Assembly (NCBI GenBank): GCA_944739405.2
Contig: OX123192.2
Location: forward strand, 53,124,486-53,188,485
Reading direction: 5' to 3'
Source of the DNA: Euclidia mi
Taxonomy: Eukaryota; Arthropoda; Insecta; Lepidoptera; Erebidae
Length of the DNA stretch: 64,000 bases
Below the pieces are notes generated by a model that ran no database searches, had not been told where the DNA came from, and saw nothing but the letters and a program-made list of their open reading frames with translations. Positions 11,624 through 22,312 of this stretch are shown here, in pieces (within the stretch, counting starts at the first letter, position 1; every line of letters starts with the position of its first letter). The position numbers and the translations under genes are program-made.

Positions 11624-11970
11624 ATGGCAATGTTTGTCGAAACAAACCCTCAATTGTTACCACTATTGTCGGATGGCGTTAGTCTCAGCAGACGTTATTA
11701 TAGTAGGCTCTGTATTCACCATACCAAAACGACTTTATTGAGCAATGGTGTATTCTGTATGGATCCTAAAATATTTAATAAACTGCCTAAAACATATAAA
11801 GATTTAAATGTAATAAACTTTGGTAAAGCCATTAAGAGTATGTTATTATCAAAATGTTATTATACCATTGTAGACTTCCTGAATGACTCATTTTTAACTT
11901 GATTATTGGCAGCTTATTACTATATAATTTTCTGACATACTCAACAAATTATTAACTTTGTATTTCTAAA
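11624..11970 (+). pseudogene. 5'-truncated LINE, C-terminal RT tail
   Basis: A 92-codon frame ends at 11902. Its end (VFCMDPKIFNKLPKTYKDL, FGKAIKSMLLSKCYYTIVDF) matches the usual C-terminus of Jockey/CR1-clade LINE ORF2 proteins, where an FYNKLP-like segment precedes the YY..DFL end. Everything upstream, including the RT core, is missing, as expected for 5' truncation at insertion. The 3' boundary is approximate. Confidence 0.65.
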
Positions 11971-12094
11971 TTAACTCCTTGTAATATAATACCACAACCA
12001 ACTAAATTATGATAAGTTGGACATCAACGTCTCTTTGAGATAACTTGGATACCCTCATTAATAATATTGGTCTTCAAATTATATTGGTCTTCGT

Positions 12095-12152
12095 TATTTA
12101 TTTCAATATTTTTTTTATACTTAGGAGTATACAAAAAATATTGAAATAAATA
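12095..12152. repeat. Hairpin, 27-bp arms
   Basis: Arms 12095-12121 and 12126-12152 are reverse complements with one mismatch and a 4-nt loop (tagg). Confidence 0.75.
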
Positions 12153-12239
12153 CAAACGAACTATTATACAATAAAAGTTGCTTATTAACAATTTATAGAA
12201 ACATGTGCCAATACAATTATACCGTAAACGGTGCCCATA

Positions 12240-12500
12240 CAATAATGCAACAGTACATACCTATTAAAAAGGGGCCGAGATTGGAGCCCTGGGTGACGCC
12301 TATTGCTCCATAAAATCCTAAAAATCGTTTTCATATATTCGTAGTATTTAATAGCCAACAGCGCCTAGCTAATAAAAAGAGACTACTACATTGAGTGCAC
12401 TATCTCTAATGTTAAAAAAAATATATTTTTTTAGGAAATTATTATATTTTCAACACTGTCGAAAGCTTTGTCAGCTTACGAAATCAATACCATGCTATCA
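12240..12500 (-). pseudogene. Degraded LINE reverse-transcriptase remnant
   Basis: On the minus strand ADKAFDSVE (near 12470-12445) and, in another frame, GVTQGSNLGPF (near 12295-12265) correspond to the RT motifs usually written (F)(S)KAFDSV and GVPQGS(V)LGP. Several stops and frameshifts lie between them. Confidence 0.55.
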
Positions 12501-13681
12501 AATATTATAATTACCTTTACCACCTCGATATCCTCGCAAAACACTTTAGTCCCGATAGTCTCAAAACTAAAGCGAAGATAGACTTCTTGTTCTGCTCATT
12601 CGATCAGACAAACAGGTCACAATTAGAAGGTTCATTAACAGTTTGTGAAGAAAATGGAATAATGCACACCCATATTAATGTAACAATAATCTTGTACTAT
12701 TAGAATCAAAGTGCAGAATAATAATTATAACCAAAAATATTCATTATATTCAAACGGAAAAGCTTTTTATTTGAAAGATAGCCGTAATATGAATACAGAC
12801 AAAGGACAATAAACTTAGCGTCATATAGGTCGTAATCGGTACAGATCGGAACATTGTGTAGCTCAGAGGGCGATTATCCAGCCTGCGAAGGCTGAGATTG
12901 ATTTTATTAGTTTCTTGACCATCTGCAAAATAAGATTAGTATGGAATATAAGAGAATAAAATAAAATAGAAGAATAAACAGACAGAAATCGCTGAATACA
13001 AAAACAAGATAAAAATTAAAACACAAATTATGTAAAGAGATTATTAAATCTGCAAATATTAATTAACAATTTAATTACATTTGTTACTTGGACTCTTTGA
13101 ATTTTTGACCGTTTTTGCCTATTTTTGACCAAAATCCCTGCTGACAAAAAACATTTCATAAATAAAACGTTTTTTAATAGCTTAAGTGACGGATGTCAAA
13201 TAACCATTATTTTTTCAATTGCGAAATTATCAAATCAATTAAATATACTATTCGCTACTTATTTTTTATGCCTAAGATAGTTAGCATTTACACATGAACT
13301 TAACATAATCTTAAAGTATGGACGTGTAGCCTCACGCTCTGGACGAATCTTGGTGTCTAAGTTTTGTTAATTTACCCTTGCTCCCCATACCTGAGCTGCT
13401 CAGTAGCTTCAGTTTTAGTAATGAAACGATCAGTAAAGGGTTGCGTCATTCGATGAAAAAAACATGAGTAATCTTTATTTAAAAATCACCTGTAGCCTGT
13501 CAGGCTTCACGTTCATAACTACGGTATAAAATATGTACAATAGGTGACATGGTAACAGTGGATGACCAGTCTCTACAACTCATAAAAAGGACAGGTAATG
13601 CATGTAGAATTTGCCCTAAAAAGAAGCATAGAATAACAACCCACATTTGTGTCAAATACAACAAGCCAGTTTGTTTATAAT
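12501..13681. other. No gene seen; diverged repeat copy 2 at 12808-12945
   Basis: AT-rich. The block at 12808-12945 repeats the order of phrases of 10778-10905 (aaacttagcgtcatata, ggtacag, catctgcaaaataa). No other supported feature is present. Confidence 0.5.
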
Positions 13682-13749
13682 TGTGACGGCCGGTGTCATG
13701 TCAATCTGTCATCACTACGGTTGTCAAGAACTACTGACGTCTACACGAC

Positions 13750-14018
13750 AAACTAGCCGGTCGTCAAACACAATAATTAGCAAAGAGGTTTGAAGACTAT
13801 TTTATTATTTGGAAATTACAGTTTTTAGTTCGATGACGTATACACTCTATCAGGTGTTCTCCAAATTCACCAGTCATTGGCAAGAAGGCAATGGCCGTGC
13901 GGATAACATATTCCGTTCACGTTCTGAGGACGTGGGTTCAAATCCCAGTCATAACAGTTATGTGGCTTTTGGTTTTTATGAAATTTGGAAAATGTTTATG
14001 AATATTTGGCAAATATTT
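13750..14018 (+). repeat. Insertion with tRNA-like core inside LTR copy 1
   Basis: It is absent from LTR copy 2. It contains ggccgtgcggataaca (A-box-like) and gtgggttcaaatcccag (B-box/T-arm-like) about 40 bases apart, so it is probably a SINE of a different family. The ends are set by comparing the two LTR copies. No target duplication is visible. Confidence 0.55.
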
Positions 14019-14170
14019 AAAAAAAGATTATTTAAATATTTCGAGTGAAAATTAGAAAATTCTAGAATTTTCAGGAAGGAAAGGAAAGGTTAAAAAGAGA
14101 CAGGAGATGGAAAAGCAATTGAATAATGAAATGACAATCGAAATTAGTGGATCTAGAACATTCCTAGGGG

Positions 14171-14178
14171 TATATAAG
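14171..14178 (+). promoter_or_regulatory. TATA box of the LTR
   Basis: tatataag sits about 265 bp before the LTR end. A plausible start region follows about 30 bases downstream and aataaa lies at 14376-14381, the arrangement expected of an LTR promoter and polyadenylation signal. Confidence 0.5.
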
Positions 14179-14436
14179 GCGGTGTAGACGCGCTGGGCGC
14201 CAGTTTAAGTTGAGAAGTGGTAAAGTGGAGAAGAAAAGGAAGAAGTAAAAGGAAGAAAGAAGTAGTAGTGAAATAAAGTGAAGTGAAAGTATAGTGCAGG
14301 GAAGTGCAGTGCAAAAGACGTTAGTGTTGGTGCTGTCCGCGTCGAAATCGAACGACGCGTCGTGTGGTGAAGTAGAATAAAGTGTCATCAGTGCTACTCG
14401 GTGTTTCCTTCCAATCCCGTTACCCCGTCCGTAACA

Positions 14437-15074
14437 CAATGTTCTCGATATTAGAGAAAATACTGTCAATAATTGAGCTTAAACAGCAGTTGTCAGAATT
14501 TTTGTTATTTGTTGTCTGACGTGATGTTTGTATTTTTTGAGTTTCTTTTATTTTAGAGTTGAGTTAAGAAGTTTAATTTTGTTTTCTTTAATTATTTTAA
14601 TAACTTAATAGCAAAAACATACCTACACTTAAGATTACCCAAAGACTGTCCCGACGTTTTGATTTTATATGTTCCTAGATATTTAATAATAAGCGTAGAT
14701 TAATTTTTACTAAAACTAACCCATATTTCAAGTGAAATATGATTTTGAAGCACTTTTGCATACTGTTGTTAAAAAAAAAGAACACTAGGTAGTGTAGGAC
14801 CCTGTGAGACTAAACGTCCACGGTAATGTTATAAAAATATGACGTCCATACTACATAAAAGTTAACTTGTTTAGCACTTAAAATTCAATATTATTAATAT
14901 GTCGATCTGCATTTGCAAAATATGTTACGAATACAATATAGACAGTATATTTCTTCACCTGAAATTATTTCGAACAGTATGCGATGATTAAAAAGACCCT
15001 ATTTTCATTAATTTTTACTTAGATAGTAAATCAGAATAAATTGTTTACTGGTACAGAATAAGTCAACAACCCGC
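14437..15074. other. No gene seen
   Basis: AT-rich spacer. It shows no primer-binding site or gag after the LTR, which supports a solo LTR. Confidence 0.5.
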
Positions 15075-15172
15075 ACTAGGCCAGCGTGGTGGACTAAGGC
15101 CTTACCCTTCTCATACTGAAAAGAGGCCCGTGCCCAGCTGTGGGACAGTTTATATACAGGGCTGATGATGAT
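15075..15172 (+). repeat. Retroposon 3' end with GATGAT tail
   Basis: It includes ggtggactaaggcc, aagaggcccgtgcccagc and gtgggacagtttatatacag, ending gctgatgatgatga. Related to the ends at 8615, 10908, 26940, 57425 and 63262. Confidence 0.7.
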
Positions 15173-15850
15173 GACAGAATAAGACTGCTCGGTAAATACG
15201 TATGCTTGTGTGTGTTTGGTACCTGCAATGCGAGCACGCGGCGATTAGGTAAGGTGCCTCAGTGATCAATATACCGAGCTGAGTATTTAAATTAAAAATT
15301 GGGGAAAAAATAATCTAAGCTTTAGTGAGTCTTTTTTTCATGTTACCTACATGAAAAAATGAGATTATATTCAGTAATAGTAATATATTCACCCCTGTAA
15401 ATATTTTGCAAATGGATATCAACACCCTGTATATAATGGAGTACGACAGCAGATACAATGTATAAAAACGTGAATGGTTAATTGTAATATATTATTTTAC
15501 TCACCAACAGCAGACATCTTTTTCTCGATAAATATTAATTTAATATTATTTATATTATCGGCCATAAGATCGAACGCAATTGATGCTATTATTAAAGACA
15601 TCAATTGCAGAAAGCAAGCCAGTAAATAAAATAGAATTATTATTGCAGTTAGTTCCTGTAAAATATCATATCAAATTGTTAGGGAGATTAATCATTTTTG
15701 TCATTTATTCTAAATAATATTATTTTAAGAGCAATCACAATAAAGAGCGTTAAATAACTCACAGTATTCTTTGCAAAAAATATCCAATTTAGTAAGTCTA
15801 TTGTAAAGAAGTGTCCTATAGATAAAAAGTAGTTCACTATCTGTGGAATA
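15173..15850. other. No gene seen
   Basis: AT-rich DNA. A minus-strand 65-codon frame at 15688-15885 is hydrophobic, but its sequence is AT-driven and it overlaps the inverted-repeat element, so I do not call it a gene. Confidence 0.5.
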
Positions 15851-16369
15851 ATAAAAATAACTACGTTAAAAACGACCGACTTCAAGAACGAAAAAGTAAA
15901 AAATAATAAAGATTTAATATTAATAAAATACTACCTATTATTTATATTATGTGCTATTTACTAATAGGTTTGAAGTCGGTGCCAAGCCTTAAACAAATAA
16001 TAATATTTTAATAACTTAAATGAATACGAGTAAATGAATACAATGAAATGACTACTAAAAAGATAAAGATGCGTAAATAAACCTAATAAAGAGCAATTTT
16101 GTCTTAATATTATAAGCAGCTTCAGTTAATACGAAGAATAATGAAAAAAATTAATACGAAAATGTATTCAACAGAATGTGCATTCATGTGAATTATGAAA
16201 TGTCTTCTTTTATTTAAAGGTTTTTGAAATTTGATTTGGCACCGGCTTCAAACCAGTTAGTAAATAGCACATAATTATAAATAATAGGTAGTATTTAATT
16301 AATATATCTTTATTATTTTTAACTTTTTCGTTTTTGAGGTCGGTTGTTTTTAACGTAGTTATTTTTATT
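15851..16369. mobile_element. Element with ~140-bp inverted repeats
   Basis: The left arm (about 15851-15990) starts ataaaaataactacgtta and contains gaccgacttcaagaacg. The right arm (about 16226-16369) is its reverse complement with perhaps 10-15% differences. The arms enclose about 235 bp of non-coding DNA. This is the architecture of a long-TIR MITE or fold-back element. The gaagtcrgttaaaaa end is also seen at about 33713-33729, suggesting a family. Confidence 0.65.
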
Positions 16370-16399
16370 TAATACTTTTTAGTGTATTGTTTTATTGTC

Positions 16400-16640
16400 A
16401 ACTAGTTATGGGTAGACCTACAAAAGGTGCTGCGCGCCTTAAAATATAGATCTCAAGAAACGGGAACGTATAAAAGTAGTCGTCTCTGTAAAAATGCTCC
16501 TCGGGACACAGTTTCACGTTCTTGAGAGACTATTAAAGATCCTGAAAAACGTTTGTTGGCCAGGAAAGCATATATTATGAAATCACGTTTACATCAAGAA
16601 ACTCTTGAACAGTATAATTCTAGATTCGGTAAGATACAAG
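16400..16640 (+). pseudogene. Possible Helitron ORF N-terminal remnant
   Basis: In broken frames the DNA reads MGRPTKGAARL, then later RSRETIKDPEKRLLARKAY and HQETLEQYNSRFG. This weakly repeated Arg/Ser/Glu-rich pattern resembles the N-terminal repeats of some insect Helitron or Pif1-associated proteins. Stops are frequent. The identification is tentative. Confidence 0.25.
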
Positions 16641-16962
16641 AGTGTCTACCTACCTAATTAGTATTTTGAGCAGAGAGCTAATAGACTTGGTCTCATTAAT
16701 AATTGACAAATCTTTGATCATGGCTTTACCGCATGATTTCAAATAGATTTTTGTAATTACTGAGTTCGTATGGCCACCTTCTGAATCCTTCATCGGACGA
16801 GAACGACCCCAAACTCCTAGTGTACTACCTCCTGAGTTCCTATATTATTCCTATGGCCACCTTTCGATTCCATTATCAGATCAGCTATATGTCATAATAA
16901 TTTTTCATTGTCATCCAATTTAAATACGTATACAAAAATACAAAACCCAACACCCGATGTCT

Positions 16963-16964
16963 GA

Positions 16965-17007
<43 letters not shown>

Positions 17008-17008
17008 C
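16963..17008. repeat. (TA)n microsatellite
   Basis: A TA dinucleotide run of about 46 bp interrupted by one cata. Confidence 0.9.
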
Positions 17009-17272
17009 AGAAATCCGACTTTTGCTCGCGATTTCGCTCGCGTTAATTCGGGGTTCTCTAGTTATAGTATATCATCTATGTTCGGGGTAACACAAATCTC
17101 CTTTATTGGGCGAATACTTCTATAATTGTCGTTTTAACTGTTTAAGAATCCGGTGTCAGTGACTTTTCGCTAGAGTGGCCAATATGGCGACTGTGATTTG
17201 TCTGCTAGAACCATTAGAATTTAACAAATCACTTGACATAATATTTTCTTGGGTTTACGCGAATGTTACACA

Positions 17273-17554
17273 TTGAAATTAAACTACAGTTTACGGATTT
17301 TATCGCGTTATATTGGTTTCACTTGTTTTTACATTTAAACCGAATGATCTAGAAACTACATTTTTATTACTAGCCAACGTTTCGAATTCTTTACAGGATT
17401 CATCTGCGTTGTCTGCCGTGAACATGAATCCTGTAAAGAATTCGAAACGTTGGCTAGTAATAAAAATGTAGTTTCTAGATCATTCGGTTTAAATGTAAAA
17501 ACAAGTGAAACCAATATAACGCGATAAAATCCGTAAACTGTAGTTTAATTTCAA
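17273..17554. repeat. 131-bp inverted repeat (hairpin), perfect by eye
   Basis: The left arm 17273-17403 and right arm 17424-17554 are reverse complements with no mismatch that I can see, separated by a 20-nt loop (ctgcgttgtctgccgtgaac). No open frame spans it. A 9-bp direct repeat aaatcactt occurs at 17226-17234 and 17554-17562, but 38 unpaired bases separate the left repeat from the arm, so it may be chance. A transcript across this region would fold into a long double strand. Possible origins are a fold-back element, a recent inverted duplication, an hpRNA locus or an assembly artefact. Confidence 0.9.
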
Positions 17555-17799
17555 AATCACTTAACAATCCGAATTTTGCGGATATATGTTGTCGACTTGA
17601 AATCTTTATTTTTTAATATTTTATTATTCAGATAAGGTTTCGATCAAGTCTACCGTACCCCCTGACGCAATTATTCATATAGATTTGACACTGCGATGGT
17701 AGCGCAGTCTGTCGGTTCCAATGTGAAACATTCCAAAATAAATAACTACTTATAAATTAAAAATTATCTAAAAAAACATTTTCCAGTTAACTAAATTGT

Positions 17800-17923
17800 G
17801 AATCAAAACCATTCTCAGTCCCCTTGAACACACAACAAATTTCATCAAAATCGGTCCAGTCGTTTAGGAGGAGTTCAGTGACATACACACGCACACAAGA
17901 AATATATATATATAAAGATATAT
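17800..17923 (+). repeat. Dispersed-repeat tail
   Basis: The phrase caaaatcggtccagtcgttt aggaggagttcag, followed by acacacgcacac and an AT run, has the look of a dispersed insect repeat end. No copy elsewhere in the window was used, so this rests on general familiarity. Confidence 0.35.
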
Positions 17924-18130
17924 TGTTACGGACGGGGTAACGGGATTGGAAGGAAACATCGAGTAACGCAGATTACACTTTATTGACTATGCACAGGGTA
18001 CACTTTTCACGACGCGTCGTTCAACTTCGACGCGGACAGCACCAACACTAACGTCTTTTGCACTGCACTTCACTTCACTTCATTTCACTTCAATTCACTA
18101 CTACTTCTTCCTTTTACTTCTTCTTTTTAG

Positions 18131-18651
18131 GGTTCGGTACCTAAAAGGTAAAAAACGGGACCCTATTACTAAGCCGCCGCTGTCTGTCTGTCTATCTGTC
18201 CGTCTGACTGTCTGTCTGTCACCAGGCTGTATCTCATAAACCGCGATAGCTAGTAAGCTGAAATTTTCACAAATTGTGTATTTCGGTTGCTGCTATAACA
18301 ACAAATACTAAAAATAAAAAAATGTAAATATTCAGGGGGGTTCCCATAAAAAAACGTGTTTTGTTTTCGTATTTTTTGCTTAAAATTATTAACTGTAACA
18401 GGTAGACGCTTTAAATTTTAAAATAATATGTAGTTGTAATTACCTTTCAAAATATATAATAAAATAAAAAAAGTAAATAATAAAGGGGGGCTCCCATACA
18501 ACAAACGTAATTTTTAAGCAATTTGTTACTTGATCTTAATAAACAGTTAGAAACTTAAAAAGTATTTAAGTATACATACAACGAACGTGATTTTCTTTTA
18601 TGATGGTACGGAACCCTTCATGCGCGAGTCCGACTCTCACTTGCCCAATTT
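18131..18651 (+). repeat. 0.52-kb repeat inserted in LTR copy 2
   Basis: It begins ggttcggtacctaaaagg and ends with ggtacggaacccttcatgcg followed by cgagtccgactctcacttg. The ends form a short inverted pair (ggttcggtacc and ggtacggaacc). A CTGT-rich microsatellite lies at 18181-18222. The sequence is absent at the matching point of LTR copy 1, so it is an insertion. It resembles a very common insect dispersed repeat, and I give no family name. Confidence 0.65.
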
Positions 18652-18907
18652 TTTTCTTCTTCACTTTACCACTTCTCAACTTAAACCGGCGTTTAGCGAG
18701 TCTAAACCGCCTGTTACACCCCTAGGAATGTTCTAGATCCACTAATTTCGATTTTTATTTCTTAATTTTTTTCTTTCGATCGAACAAATTTATTTATTAA
18801 AAGGTCAAAACATATATTATTATATACATTGTAATAATTAAATATTAAAGATAAAAGCTAAACCTAAAACTTTATTAATGACGTACTAACCTATTTACAA
18901 GACAGGT

Positions 18908-19870
18908 TTAGGCGTCGTAGACTTCCTCCACATCGCTGTCTATTGGTAACGTGCCTAGAAGGCTGGCGGCATTGCCACGCTGGATGGCAATGCTGATACG
19001 CTGGCCGAAATACAGCCCAGCCTTCTGGTCACGTGAAGTGTCGATTAGCCGTTTGGCGATTTCTCTGTACAGCGTACGAGCGCTCGGACCCCATGGACTA
19101 AGTGTCTCCACCCCAAACGGCTCAAATATGTAATTACCTATTAAATTACCGTATTTTCGCCGCTTGAGGGATTCTGCGCTTGCAGCAGCAGCGCCGGCAC
19201 AGCTGGCTGTACTTGGAAGATGTGATGGTGCAAGGGTATCTACGCACGTTGCGTCCCATACCAAAGGCCTACCCAACTTCCAAGGCAACAATGACATACC
19301 GTCGGGCCTCTTCCCATCGTTGCGTACCAAACCATTGGGCTCAAGTACGGCTGGTACTCCGGCGGTGATAAGAGTGCGACGGATGATGTCATTAAGATAG
19401 GCGTGACGAGGCATTCGGCCCGCGCTTCTGCCGCAAGATAGTCCATGGTGTCCGAGGCTATCGACGGCTTCTCCACAATGACAACGATGCGGAGAAACAC
19501 ACGGAGCACCTAAGCGGAGGCTAGTGGCGAGGCGAAATGTCGTGTCGTCCAACATTGTACCCACATTGGACGACGGGAGCGCTTTAAGTAAAAGACCAGA
19601 CTCCCACTCTCCCACAGCCAGCAAGCGAGCACGCTCAGCAACACTTGTAGATGATAAAATAAGTTTTCTCTCACCGTGTTGCAAAGCGGCCCGTCCCACT
19701 GCCCTTGGGATTCGCCCAACCCATTCGGGTTGGTAGGCAAAACTAACATTGGAAATTTTGCGGACGCCGAGCCCACCCAGACGTACAGGAAGAGACGCTT
19801 GCAGCCAGGCTCGATCGTTCAAATCCACATTTAATATTTCTTTAAGTGTATTTTTAAAAATTTGGTTCAT
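18908..19870 (-). pseudogene. RLE-LINE C-terminus: CCHC motif and nuclease
   Basis: A 320-codon frame with no internal stop. CHCGEAVDSLGHHGLSC (near residues 133-149) gives the Cys-Cys-His-Cys pattern that precedes the nuclease in RLE-class LINEs, followed by MPRHAYLNDIIRRTL. The nuclease motif is KRPDGMSLLPWKLG then PLVWDATCVDTLAPSHL (about residues 188-218), matching the PD...D spacing of PD-(D/E)XK enzymes. In relatives this domain nicks the target DNA to prime reverse transcription. The frame joins the upstream RT segment by a shift near 19860. Confidence 0.75.
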
Positions 19871-21100
19871 TTTTTTCTAAAGATTTCATATTTTTCCAAA
19901 GCGGTGAAGATCTCAAGGCATGCGTAAATTTGGGAACGTATAGGCAATATAGAATGATTGTAAAAACCGTATGAATATTAATTTTTAGCAGGCGATCTGA
20001 AATTTCACAAAAATCTTGAATCTTTTCATCTACGAAAGAGGCTTCTTCAAATATAGGAGACCCAAGGAGGCGAAGAGAATTCTTGTCACAAATTTTAATG
20101 TGTGGTGCCAAACAATTAAATTTTGATAATATCGAAGAATTTTTTTCATCGTCAATTTTATTTAGAAATAGTTCACACTTACTTGAATTTAGCTCCAAAC
20201 CGATCGATTTAAATTTGCCTTTTAGAACTGCCAAATCTTGTAGTACTGTGTCAGCGTCTCCACCAAGGGTTCCGTCGTCCAAGAACCATATATTGAATTT
20301 TGAATTTAGCTGCCGAATAATTGGGTGAATTGCTAAGCTAAAAATGACTGGTCCAAGTGGGTCACCTTGTTGACATCCAACTGCGGATTTATAATTGAGG
20401 GATATCTGTAACATTGCGAAAGAAATTTATAAATTTTGGGGGTTTCTAATTTTGCCTCGGACAACAAGGTGTCCCTATTCACTGCGTTGAAGGCATTCTT
20501 TATCTCAATCTTAAGGATGACCTCTCCATTACCACAACCAAGGTACGTTGCCAGGGCATGTATGGCAGCCTCACAACCCCCCCTTTGAGCCAAAGCCTAA
20601 TTGGATTGGAATTTGGCATATAAATCGTTGCTATAATATTTGCAGCTCTCTTGGCTGCCATACGCCTATATGTGCAACCTACGGCAATGGGATGAATGCC
20701 ACCATCCTTTTTGTTAAGTGCGCATATATTTGCTCCGTACAATATGTCAGTGATGGCACCGTCCACATTGCCGGAGAGCATCAAATTCATGAGAGTAGTC
20801 AGCTCCCTCAGGAGTGCATCTCCAGCCTCCCCGGCGCTCAAACACACAAGATCTTTGAGATGTTGTGGTGTTAGAGCATCGAGGCCACCAGCCGACCCAG
20901 TCCGGAAGGAGCAAACTGCTGCGAACACATCCTTGGCTGTAGTAATCAGAATCCATATCCGGGGCATCAGGAAAAGAGAGGCCATCCATCGGCGCTGGAT
21001 GCTTGCTCTTCAAACCCGCATGCGTGTTTGGAGAGCAAGGCGCCACCACATCAGTGCTGAACAAGAGTCTCGACGCACCCTGTATATCACCCTCCCTTAG
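19854..21100 (-). pseudogene. RLE-LINE reverse transcriptase (three frames)
   Basis: The reading resumes at 21100 (LREGDIQGASRLL), just after the nested LINE's poly(A). RT fingers appear at about 20910 (GSAGGLDALTPQHLKDL) and 20750-20650 (GANICALNKKDGGIHPIAVG). The first catalytic Asp region is altered: KIEIKNAFNAVNR near 20500. Then come VGCQQGDPLGP (about 20378) and the palm motif WFLDDGTLGG (about 20285). At least three frameshifts separate these. Enzymes of this family copy the element RNA onto nicked chromosomal DNA. This copy is inactive. Confidence 0.8.
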
Positions 21101-21256
21101 TTTTTTTTTACATAACAGTAGGCTTAAGGTTAACAGTGTATAATCATTTCGAGTAGCAACTAATACCTATGCTAGGATAAATAAATATCTTGTATTATAG
21201 GCATCAGCGCCCTCCCTCAAAGAAACAAGTAGCCTTTTGTAACAACTATTGATAAT

Positions 21257-21257
21257 A

Positions 21258-21299
<42 letters not shown>

Positions 21300-21352
21300 T
21301 GTGTGCGTGAGTGTGTGTGTGTGTTAGTGTTTTGTGTGTGTGAGTGTGTGCT
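21257..21352. repeat. (TG)n microsatellite
   Basis: About 95 bp of TG with minor interruptions, located at the very end of the nested LINE's reading frame. On the minus strand the frame runs from DDTENFLSIYYS into His/Thr repeats. Confidence 0.9.
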
Positions 21353-21395
21353 ATAGTAGATTGATAAGAAATTTTCAGTGTCATCGTAAGTCAAT

Positions 21396-21887
21396 ACTTA
21401 CTTACTTATCGTGTCGATGTCAACACATTTTATAAAATTTTGGACCAGTTTTCAGCAACGCTGATGGCATTTGGTGTCGCCTGGTACAGGTCATCCAGTG
21501 TGCACGATTCTGGGTTCACCGGGCACGACAGCAGATGATCCATTGTCTGTGGTGATACGCCGCAGTCACATCTATTCGCACTTGTATCTATATACCCCCA
21601 CTTTGACATATTGTCTTTACATCGGCCAACCTGGGTACGCAACCTGTTGAGTGCCTTCCAGGTTGGCCAAGGCAGTTTGGCTCCCGGTGGTAACTTTTCT
21701 GCTGGTGTGATAAAGGACGGCAGGGAGAATTTTCCATGCCACAGGCTAACTCTGGCTTCAGGATCATCATTGGCACTTGCAGATACGGTGTGGAGGAAAC
21801 TGTTACGGCTTTTTAGCCTTTTGCTAGCTGGAATTTGGCCGTATACTGGGTGTCTTCGGTCAGTTTCGTGTTTCCATTTCCTTTTTC
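21396..21887 (-). mobile_element. 5'-truncated LINE fragment with 14-bp duplication
   Basis: A perfect 14-bp direct repeat catcgtaagtcaat flanks it (21382-21395 and 21888-21901). It encodes only a post-RT C-terminus: LPWPTWKALNRLRTQVGRCK, then CDCGVSPQTMDHLLSC, ending ENWSKIL. It has a (TAAG)n tail next to the left duplication. It interrupts the host LINE codons for TYD, which are restored on both sides by the duplication. The Cys-rich motif with T-M-x-H-L-L-x-C is shared by several non-LTR clades, so I do not name the clade. Confidence 0.85.
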
Positions 21888-22312
21888 CATCGTAAGTCAA
21901 TGATAGGAGTCCGTTTATTAGGATTTGCTTACATTCTTTCAAAGTCATATTAGAGATTTTAAACTTTTTGTCAGCTATGTTATATATTCTGGGCCCAAGA
22001 AATAAATTAAATCTTTGGGCAAAAGACGTCCTACACATCACTGACCTTTGCTGGTCATAGCGTCTTCTCTTATTATTACCAGACACTGTGCGTATTTGTT
22101 GCTGTTTACTGACCATATTATGTGTTTTTATAATTATAGATAGTAGGAAAATCTGACGTACTGTTAATACTCCACATTCCCTATATAATTCAGTAGTCGC
22201 CGTGTATTTAGATTTAAAATAGGAGATTTTTAATAATGCCTTTTGAGCTCTTTCCGCAATTATATTGTAAGTTTTTGGAGCTCCTCCCCAGCAAGAAATA
22301 CAATATGTTATT

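Larger units (their letters stand above)
13682..14436 (+). repeat. Solo LTR, copy 1, with internal insertion
   Basis: It begins TGTGACGGCCGG and ends CCGTCCGTAACA, giving TG..CA ends and near-perfect 12-bp terminal inverted repeats. A TATA box and a poly(A) signal sit in the U3-R-U5 order expected of an LTR. An inverted copy lies at 17924-25468. That copy lacks about 269 bp present here (roughly 13750-14018), so that part is an insertion. Without it this LTR would be about 486 bp, close to the ~490 bp summed from the pieces of copy 2. No primer-binding site follows and no clean target duplication was found. A TIR-bounded DNA element is a less likely alternative. Confidence 0.7.

Noticed and set aside
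15688..15885. Hydrophobic 65-codon frame as a small membrane protein
   Set aside because: Its end overlaps a MITE-like inverted repeat, and Ile/Phe richness follows from AT-rich DNA.
19164..19736. Plus-strand frames opposite the LINE nuclease
   Set aside because: Shadows of the minus-strand 320-codon frame. They have no features of their own.
21167..21394. 75-codon His/Thr-rich protein
   Set aside because: It is the LINE C-terminus read into a TG microsatellite.
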